Position numbers and translations under genes: made by a program. The notes beneath the pieces are model-generated. The model worked only from the letters and a program-made list of their open reading frames with translations. It was not told where the DNA came from and did no database searches. DNA of 5,066 nt from assembly GCA_937967285.1 (NCBI GenBank), contig CALBSU010000108.1, forward strand, positions 1 through 5,066. The letters are read 5' to 3'. Shown in pieces: positions 1 through 5,066 of this stretch. Each line of letters begins with the position of its first letter. Positions within the stretch are counted from its first letter, which is position 1. The DNA comes from an uncultured Acidobacteriota bacterium (GTDB taxonomy: Bacteria; Acidobacteriota; Blastocatellia; RBC074).

Positions 1-488
1 AGCCTGACGAAGACCTCCTTGACCGCGTTCGAGAGCCCTTCGTCCATCGTGAAGCGTTCGCGCTTCCAGTCGACGGACTCTCCGAGCACGCGCATCTGCT
101 TCTGAATCGTGCCTCCGGAATGCTCCTTCCACTCCCAGACGCGCTCGACGAACTTCTCGCGCCCCAGATCGTGACGACTGATCCCGTCCGCCGCCAGTTG
201 CCGCTCGACCACCATCTGCGTGGCGATGCCGGCGTGATCCGTTCCCGGCAGCCAGAGCACTCTGTCGCCGCTCATCCTGCGCCACCGCGCCAGCACATCT
301 TGCAAAGTATGGTTCAGCGCGTGCCCCATGTGCAGATAGCCTGTCACATTCGGCGGCGGAATGACCATCGTGAAGACCGGCGCCCGCGGATTCCCGCTGC
401 TCTCAGGTGAAAAATATCCGTTCCCTTCCCAGAACGGATACCACCTCTCCTCAACCTCTTTCGGTTCGTATGTCTTGGGTATCTCCAT
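1..488 (-). CDS. valS: Valine--tRNA ligase, N-terminal part (cut by window edge)
   Basis: Class I aminoacyl-tRNA synthetase that charges tRNA-Val with valine in the cytoplasm. Only the first 162 codons are present; the gene continues past base 1 (family length is about 880-950 residues). Reading the minus strand from the ATG at 486-488, the start is [20 protein letters not shown], the usual ValS opening. [15 protein letters not shown] at residues 44-58 contains the HIGH-type ATP-binding motif (HMGH, 53-56). [10 protein letters not shown] at 82-91 and the RHDLGREKF...[11 protein letters not shown] stretch (about 104-127) separate ValS from IleS and LeuS. The residue before LHMGH is Tyr where Ser is common. 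The start is supported by a GGAAAG Shine-Dalgarno-like stretch 7 nt upstream (around 494-499). A heptamer repeat array lies about 27 bp upstream of the start codon. No intrinsic terminator separates it from the response regulator further upstream, but the 576-bp gap with repeats argues for its own promoter. Confidence 0.96.
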   Translation of the reverse strand, partial: MEIPKTYEPKEVEERWYPFWEGNGYFSPESSGNPRAPVFTMVIPPPNVTGYLHMGHALNHTLQDVLARWRRMSGDRVLWLPGTDHAGIATQMVVERQLAADGISRHDLGREKFVERVWEWKEHSGGTIQKQMRVLGESVDWKRERFTMDEGLSNAVKEVFVR

Positions 489-514
489 AAATTCTTTCCG
501 GATGATTAAGGATA

Positions 515-556
515 AGTACAAAGTACAAAGTATAAAGTATAAAGTGTGAAGTACAC
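515..556. repeat. Tandem heptamer array upstream of valS
   Basis: Six consecutive 7-bp units read on the plus strand: AGTACAA, AGTACAA, AGTATAA, AGTATAA, AGTGTGA, AGTACAC. The first four fit the consensus AGTAYAA and the last two are degenerate. The same unit type (AGTAGAA/AGTATAA) recurs at 4964-5056 upstream of greA. On the valS coding strand the units read TTTATAC and TTTGTAC, so TATACT hexamers resembling a -10 box occur every 7 nt. No matching -35 box at good spacing was found. The array has no coding role. Confidence 0.8.
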
Positions 557-580
557 AGCAATTCTGAAATTGGCTGAAAA

Positions 581-715
581 CCATGGCGCAACCTGCCGTC
601 ATTATCATCTGTATATGCGTGCAAATCACCTTCGATTTCATCAGAAATCAGAGGCAGTCGATTTTTTTGTGCTTAAGACCAGGTGGATCAGAATCGAGGA
701 TAATGATTGTGGCAT
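581..715 (-). pseudogene. Truncated, frameshifted IS200-like / REP-associated tyrosine transposase remnant
   Basis: Reading the minus strand from the ATG at 713-715 gives MPQSLSSILIHLVLSTKK. This is the characteristic opening of Y1 (HUH) transposases of the IS200-like / REP-associated (RAYT) type, typically MPQSLS..hlVFSTK.R. A strong AAGGAG Shine-Dalgarno (723-728) lies 7 nt upstream, so this was a real gene start. A run of seven A on the coding strand (662-668) puts the frame out, and the original frame stops at TGA 641-643. Dropping one A restores [17 protein letters not shown] (down to 613), which matches the next conserved block of the family. After HAY similarity fades; a further shift may be needed to reach a Gly-Cys pair at 588-593. 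The HUH motif, the catalytic Tyr and roughly 100 residues are missing, so it is dead. The lower boundary is approximate, because the remnant runs into the heptamer array. Confidence 0.8.
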
Positions 716-734
716 TTGGCATCTCCTTTTCTTT

Positions 735-828
735 AACCCCTTCAGGGTTGGTTAATCAAGGGATGGCCGTTTTCCAGGGGCTACGCTTCGCTCCGCCCCC
801 TGGCTATTTTCTCACACCCCTTCGGGGT
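735..828 (+). repeat. Three-hairpin repeat element, copy 1
   Basis: Non-coding element with three successive palindromes. Hairpin A is at 735-749 (AACCC, loop CTTCA, GGGTT). Hairpin B is at 774-803 (CCAGGGG ... CCCCTGG, with TACGCTTCGCTCC in its loop). Hairpin C is at 816-828 (ACCCC, loop TTC, GGGGT). An inverted second copy lies at 923-1009. It begins immediately upstream of the transposase remnant's ribosome binding site, as REP-type repeats do around their transposase. Reading frames through it give NPFRVG / PSGL-like peptides, an artefact of such repeats rather than a protein. Confidence 0.75.
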
Positions 829-922
829 AATCCGCAATCGAAGCGCACCCGGCTGCGGATCCTCGGTTGAACGGGAGACAAAGTCGGGCATAAGGGTTGA
901 TCTGCAAACAAATCGCACCTGA

Positions 923-1009
923 GTCCCGAAGGGACGACAAGATTATAGCCAGGGTGGAGCGAAGCGTAACCCCTGGAACGAATTAAAATTCTCCGAACCC
1001 TGAAAGGGT
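923..1009 (-). repeat. Three-hairpin repeat element, copy 2 (inverted)
   Basis: Inverted counterpart of the element at 735-828. Read on the minus strand the order is the same. Hairpin A is at 1009-997 (ACCCT, TTC, AGGGT). Hairpin B is at 976-949 (CCAGGG ... CCCTGG around TACGCTTCGCTCC). Hairpin C is at 935-923 (GTCCC, TTC, GGGAC). The central core CCAGGGG[C/T]TACGCTTCGCTCC and the following CCCTGGCTAT are shared with copy 1, while the linkers between hairpins differ. Hairpin C uses different stem bases (GTCCC versus ACCCC) but stays fully paired, so structure is kept rather than sequence. About 94 bp separate the two copies; that spacer holds no gene and only a loose inverted repeat (ATCCGCA 830-836 / TGCGGAT 854-860). 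Confidence 0.75.
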
Positions 1010-1064
1010 GAGAGACAATCCCGACCAATTTCGGTCTTCACATCGTCCCTCAACCACTATCGAA

Positions 1065-1925
1065 TTATAACTCGTCGATTTCGAGGAGAGCGTCCGGGTC
1101 GTGGAAGGAGAGTTGGCGCTCGTCCGGCTCATGATATTCAGGCTCGACCGCGGCTGAAGCGAGGCGGCCGACGATCTCTTCGGTCAGTATCGGAACCAGT
1201 CTCTCGACCAGGCGATCGACTATCCGGTCAATCTGCTCATCCGTGATAACGGCGGATGGCGCTGTTTCAACCGGCGGTGGAGGCTCGACCGGCTCCTGAA
1301 TCACCTCCTGCGGTTCCCAGGCTTCAGCAAGAACATCGTCGATGTCGAGGACGTTGTCCTCCTCGCTGATTCCGTGCAGCGGTCCGCTGACGTATCTCGG
1401 CCTGACATTCTCTTCAGCGACCGAAGCCCGAGGCTGAGCCGGCTGTTCTTCGCGGACCGGAGCGATCCGGGTGGTCATATCGACGACATTATCGGTCTTT
1501 TCCGCCGGACCGGCATCGGCAGCTTTCTCTTGCTCGACTTCGCGCGGCACGACCGGAGGATCGATCAGGTTCTTGACTGTGGTGATGAGCGCCTTGATCG
1601 ACTGAAACGGCTTGGTCAGATAGGTATCGGCTCCCGCCCGCTTCGCCTTTTCGGCGTCGAACGGCTCGAATGCCGGAACGAGAAGCACGACAGGGATATG
1701 GCTCAGGTCGGGGTGATTCTTGACGTACTCGCAGATCTGGTAACCGTCCCTGCCGGGGATCGAGACGTCAGCCATGACGAGCGAGGGCCTCAGATACTGC
1801 AGCTTGTTCAGCGCCTCATCGCCATTATTGACCGTCTCGACGTCTACGCCCTCATCCGAAAATGTCAGCGTGATGATCTTCTGTACCGTCACGCTGTCAT
1901 CGGCGAGCAGGATCTTGTTAGCCAA
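1065..1925 (-). CDS. Atypical response regulator with long acidic C-terminal extension
   Basis: 286-residue cytoplasmic signalling protein. Residues 1-122 are a CheY-like receiver: acidic pocket D9-D10, phospho-acceptor D53 ([14 protein letters not shown]), Y102 and conserved Lys in KPF (K105-P106-F107). The switch Ser/Thr (CheY T87) is replaced by Pro84 in [10 protein letters not shown]; related receivers with an FEPFD motif often have Gly there, so this may be a family trait. No DNA-binding or enzymatic output domain follows. Residues 123-226 are Pro/Glu-rich and probably disordered. [20 protein letters not shown] (227-246) starts an amphipathic helix running to about 256, and the protein ends in acidic LLEIDEL, echoing LDIDDVLAE at 193-201. 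The start is TTG at 1923-1925, giving the family-typical [11 protein letters not shown], with GGAGG 4 nt upstream; the next in-frame Met is residue 51. It sits alone behind a terminator, and its partner kinase and output are unknown. Confidence 0.9.
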   Translation of the reverse strand: MANKILLADDSVTVQKIITLTFSDEGVDVETVNNGDEALNKLQYLRPSLVMADVSIPGRDGYQICEYVKNHPDLSHIPVVLLVPAFEPFDAEKAKRAGADTYLTKPFQSIKALITTVKNLIDPPVVPREVEQEKAADAGPAEKTDNVVDMTTRIAPVREEQPAQPRASVAEENVRPRYVSGPLHGISEEDNVLDIDDVLAEAWEPQEVIQEPVEPPPPVETAPSAVITDEQIDRIVDRLVERLVPILTEEIVGRLASAAVEPEYHEPDERQLSFHDPDALLEIDEL

Positions 1926-1947
1926 TGGTCCTCCAGAACTGAATGCT

Positions 1948-1975
1948 AAATTAATGAACCTGTTGAATGATACAA
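1948..1975 (-). promoter_or_regulatory. Possible weak promoter for the response regulator gene
   Basis: On the minus strand TTGTAT (1970-1975) is followed after 16 nt by TAATTT (1948-1953), ahead of the GGAGG ribosome binding site. The match to sigma70 consensus is modest (4/6 and 3/6). The main argument is position: the upstream unit ends at the terminator at 1974-2019, so the response regulator needs its own promoter in this short gap. Confidence 0.25.
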
Positions 1976-2019
1976 AAAGAATGGCCCGATATGAAAGCCT
2001 TTTACGACTTTCTCGGGCC
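1974..2019 (-). terminator. Intrinsic terminator of the PASTA-rpe-BamD-like unit
   Basis: A two-part stem. GGCCCGA (1983-1989) pairs with TCGGGCC (2013-2019), and GAAAG (1993-1997) pairs with CTTTC (2008-2012), with a 3-nt bulge and a 10-nt loop. On the minus strand the stem is followed by ATTCTTTTTG, a U-tract. It lies about 70 nt past the stop codon of the BamD-like gene. The intervening 68 bases hold two shorter inverted repeats (CCGGA/TCCGG at 2021-2036 and AGGCGG/CCGCCT at 2070-2088, the latter overlapping the stop codon) without U-tracts. Confidence 0.8.
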
Positions 2020-2086
2020 TCCGGACCATGATCCGGTTACGACTGCGAACTCTATGTCCTGTTCGATTCAGGCGGAATCGCGCCGC

Positions 2087-3256
<1,170 letters not shown>

Positions 3257-3282
3257 AAAACAGAACTCCTTAGGCAACCTCG

Positions 3283-3957
3283 TCAGACCTCAATTCTCTG
3301 ATCGGTCATGGCCGCCTGAATCAACGCTCGCAGCGCGGCTGCCGGATCCGGCTTTCCGAAGATCGCTGAACCGGCCACCAGAATCTCTGCTCCGGCCGCC
3401 GTTACAGCCGACGCCGTTTCGGGTCCGATGCCGCCATCGACTTCGATCCGCGCTTGCGAACCTCGGCGGTCGATCAGGTCCCGCAATCTCTTGATCTTGT
3501 CGATCGAGGACGGGATGAACCTCTGCCCCCCGAAACCGGGATTGACCGACATCAGTAATACGTAATCGACATCATCGAGGATCTCTTCGATCATCGCCAG
3601 CGGGGTGGCCGGATTGAGCACAACCCCGGGACGGCATCCCGCCTGGCGGATATGCCCGACCGTCCGGTGAAGATGATATGTCGCTTCGGGATGAACCGAG
3701 ATCATATCGGCGCCCGCTTCGGCGAACGCATCGATGAAATCGTCAGGATTTTCAATCATCAGATGGGCGTCGATCGGCAGTTTCGTCGTCTTCCTGACCC
3801 ATTCGACAATGAATGGTCCGATCGTCAGGTTCGGAACGAAATGGCCGTCCATGACATCGACATGAATATACGATGCGCCGGCCCGCTCGACCTCCTCGAT
3901 CTGCTGCCCGAGTCGGGTGAAATCCGCTGATAAAATTGAAGGCGCTATCTCTACCAT
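3283..3957 (-). CDS. rpe: Ribulose-phosphate 3-epimerase
   Basis: Cytoplasmic TIM-barrel enzyme interconverting D-ribulose 5-phosphate and D-xylulose 5-phosphate in the pentose phosphate pathway (and Calvin cycle where present). 224 residues, the normal family length. Visible motifs are [10 protein letters not shown] (4-13, substrate-contact Ser7), [12 protein letters not shown] (32-43; metal ligands H32 and D34, D34 being the proton-transfer Asp), DAHLMI (63-68; H65), SVNPGFGGQ (137-145, phosphate-binding loop) and EVDGGI (172-177; D174, metal ligand and second catalytic acid). All key residues are intact. The start is ATG at 3955-3957; an in-frame stop only two codons upstream rules out a longer N terminus. 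The ribosome binding site is weak (GGTTGAG), and a GC-rich hairpin (3966-3990) lies just before the start. It sits 70 bp after the PASTA gene and 26 bp before the BamD-like gene, in the same unit. Confidence 0.97.
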   Translation of the reverse strand: MVEIAPSILSADFTRLGQQIEEVERAGASYIHVDVMDGHFVPNLTIGPFIVEWVRKTTKLPIDAHLMIENPDDFIDAFAEAGADMISVHPEATYHLHRTVGHIRQAGCRPGVVLNPATPLAMIEEILDDVDYVLLMSVNPGFGGQRFIPSSIDKIKRLRDLIDRRGSQARIEVDGGIGPETASAVTAAGAEILVAGSAIFGKPDPAAALRALIQAAMTDQRIEV

Positions 3958-4027
3958 CGATGCTCAACCGGGATGACGGTCCCCCGGGTTCTGAACGGAC
4001 GGATCTCCGAATCTTGCTCCCGGATAA

Positions 4028-4375
4028 TCAACGGGCCGCCGACTGATTCTGCGATTCCGCGCCGAGGCTCAGACTGACACGGACCAGCTGCCCCGTCTTG
4101 ACCGTGGTTCCGGCGATCGGGTACTGGTCGCAGACCGAATTGGCGGGGATTTTGCCGTCATGAATCCGGCTTCTGACCGCCATTCTCAAGCCGGCGTCGT
4201 CGAGCTCTTCTGCGGCCTTCGCCTCTGTCATCCCGATCACGTTCGGAACGCTGACCGCCCGCCCGCGCAGAGCGAAATAGATGACGCCTCCCGCGCCGAG
4301 GCAGAACACTCCCAGGAGGAGACCCGCCAGCAAAAGACGGCCCAACACGGGATTCGATCCTGTTTGAGATGTCAA
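4028..4375 (-). CDS. Membrane-anchored single-PASTA-domain protein
   Basis: Small protein of 115 residues with a short N-terminal cytoplasmic stretch, one transmembrane helix (about 13-36, LLLAGLLLGVFCLGAGGVIYFAL) and one PASTA domain (about 41-105). The domain starts VSVPNVIGMTEAKAAEEL and has the typical YPIAGTTVKTGQLVRVSLSLG end. PASTA domains bind muropeptides or beta-lactams in Ser/Thr kinases and penicillin-binding proteins. Here neither a kinase nor a transpeptidase domain is attached, so the molecular role is unknown; an envelope-facing binding or scaffold role is inference. The start is TTG at 4373-4375, supported by a strong GGAGGGG site (4383-4389) 7 nt upstream. It is the first gene of the unit with rpe and the BamD-like lipoprotein, behind the promoter at 4409-4437. 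Confidence 0.88.
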   Translation of the reverse strand: MTSQTGSNPVLGRLLLAGLLLGVFCLGAGGVIYFALRGRAVSVPNVIGMTEAKAAEELDDAGLRMAVRSRIHDGKIPANSVCDQYPIAGTTVKTGQLVRVSLSLGAESQNQSAAR

Positions 4376-4408
4376 GCTCTATCCCCTCCGAATCAGATAC
4401 GATAGTGC

Positions 4409-4437
4409 AGTGTAGCACCATAGTACAGGGCTTTCAA
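4409..4437 (-). promoter_or_regulatory. Sigma70-type promoter for the PASTA-rpe-BamD-like unit
   Basis: On the minus strand TTGAAA (4432-4437, 5/6 match to the -35 box) is followed after exactly 17 nt by TACACT (4409-4414, 4/6 match to the -10 box). Transcription would start near 4402, leaving a leader of about 27 nt with the GGAGGGG ribosome binding site well placed for the TTG start of the PASTA gene. It lies in the 87-bp gap after greA, where no intrinsic terminator is visible, so some read-through from greA is possible. Confidence 0.6.
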
Positions 4438-4462
4438 TCATCGGGACGGACGGCACTCTCGA

Positions 4463-4939
4463 TCATTCCTCGTCGTGAATCGTGGTCAGCTTGATGATTT
4501 CGAATTTGCGGGGTCCGTTCGGGGTCTGGACCCTGATCTCGTCGCCCTCTTCCTTGTTGAGCAGGCTCTTGCCGATCGGAGACGAGGTCGAGATGAGCCC
4601 CTGCTCGAAATCGGCCTCCTCGGGAGTGACCAGCCGGTAGGTCAGCTCTTCGCCGCGATCGATGTCGCGGAGCAGGAGTGTCGATCCGTATGAGGCGCGA
4701 TCCCGCGGGAGCCGGCTGATGTCGATGCTGGCCAGCTTGGCCACCTGCTGTTGGAGCTGCCGGACCCTCGCGCGAACGTAATCCTGACGCTCCCGCGCCG
4801 ATTTGTACTCAGCGTTCTCCGAGAGATCGCCGAGAGCGGCGGCTGTCCGCAAGGCCCGCGGCAGCTCGATGTTCAGTTCGTACTCGAGCGTCTTCAATTC
4901 CGCCAGTATCTTTTCCTTCCCTGTCAACTGTTCATTCAC
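4463..4939 (-). CDS. greA: Transcription elongation factor GreA
   Basis: Binds in the secondary channel of RNA polymerase and stimulates cleavage of backtracked transcripts. With the GTG start at 4937-4939 the product is 158 residues, matching E. coli GreA. The N-terminal coiled coil carries the signature [17 protein letters not shown] (36-52), whose tip acids D38 and E41 correspond to E. coli D41 and E44. The C-terminal FKBP-like domain has [20 protein letters not shown] and [19 protein letters not shown]. The frame stays open upstream to an ATG at 5021-5023, which would add 28 residues ([20 protein letters not shown]...). That stretch is translated from the heptamer repeats and mimics a signal peptide, which makes no sense for GreA. 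AAAGGAA 8 nt before the GTG supports the shorter start. No obvious promoter was found; the repeat array occupies the upstream region. Confidence 0.95.
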   Translation of the reverse strand: MNEQLTGKEKILAELKTLEYELNIELPRALRTAAALGDLSENAEYKSARERQDYVRARVRQLQQQVAKLASIDISRLPRDRASYGSTLLLRDIDRGEELTYRLVTPEEADFEQGLISTSSPIGKSLLNKEEGDEIRVQTPNGPRKFEIIKLTTIHDEE

Positions 4940-4963
4940 TACTTCAGTTCCTTTCACAACATG

Positions 4964-5057
<94 letters not shown>

Positions 5058-5066
5058 TACAGGTTG

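Noticed and set aside
120..410. Plus-strand frame over the 5' end of valS.
   Set aside because: Complementary shadow of valS, which carries the HMGH and [10 protein letters not shown] signatures on the minus strand.
662..668. Programmed ribosomal frameshifting at the A7 run of the transposase remnant.
   Set aside because: IS200-like transposases are made from a single frame, and the gene is also truncated, so a mutation or read error explains the shift better.
546..755. Plus-strand frame beginning [12 protein letters not shown], resembling the first residues of HicB-type antitoxins.
   Set aside because: The similarity ends after about 12 residues, the start lies inside a heptamer unit, and the opposite strand holds the recognisable transposase remnant with a real ribosome binding site. 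A chance match is more likely; a tiny HicB fragment cannot be excluded.
804..1028. Minus-strand frame of 74 residues (NPFRV / GYASLHPGY / PSGL-like peptide).
   Set aside because: It is simply the translation of the inverted three-hairpin repeat, with no ribosome binding site; such peptides are recurrent artefacts of this repeat type.
1021..1036. Small inverted repeat (GACC/GGTC) after the response regulator stop, considered as a terminator.
   Set aside because: Only a 4-bp stem and no U-tract on the minus strand; not convincing.
1374..1949. Plus-strand open frame of 191 residues.
   Set aside because: Antisense shadow of the response regulator gene, whose protein has clear family motifs; composition is rich in Arg/Asp as expected for a GC-rich complementary frame.

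Overview
This window looks like an ordinary chromosomal segment of a diderm (Gram-negative) bacterium from a deep-branching or uncultured lineage. The diderm assignment rests on a BamD/YfiO-like lipoprotein with a clear lipobox. Gene content and style, with an atypical receiver carrying a long acidic tail and a single-PASTA protein next to rpe, would fit something like Zixibacteria or another FCB-group or deltaproteobacteria-like phylum. That placement is inference only; no taxon-specific marker is visible. All recognisable genes lie on the minus strand, and the large plus-strand reading frames are shadows.

Layout in the direction of transcription (high to low coordinates). At 4964-5056 there is a palindromic array of 7-bp repeats, followed by greA (4463-4939, GTG start). 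Next comes a good sigma70-type promoter (4409-4437) and a tight three-gene unit: a membrane-anchored single-PASTA protein (4028-4375, TTG start), rpe (3283-3957) and a BamD-like TPR lipoprotein with a long lysine-rich tail (2087-3256). The unit ends in a convincing intrinsic terminator (1974-2019). A separate gene for an atypical response regulator follows (1065-1925, TTG start). The 5' end of valS (1-488, cut by the window edge) closes the window.

The only accessory-looking stretch is 489-1064. It contains a second array of the same 7-bp repeat (515-556) just upstream of valS. Beside it is a truncated, frameshifted 5' remnant of an IS200-like / REP-associated tyrosine transposase (about 581-715, minus). 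Next to that are two inverted copies of a three-hairpin repeat (735-828 and 923-1009), which look like the palindromic repeats that such transposases are known to accompany.

Functionally the genes are housekeeping: translation (valS), transcript-cleavage rescue of RNA polymerase (greA), pentose-phosphate metabolism (rpe) and envelope assembly (BamD-like, PASTA). One signalling protein of unknown output is also present. I see no new multi-gene system. The points most worth a second look are the decayed transposase with its hairpin pair, the heptamer arrays upstream of two housekeeping genes, the receiver that lacks the switch Ser/Thr, and the charged tail of the BamD-like protein.
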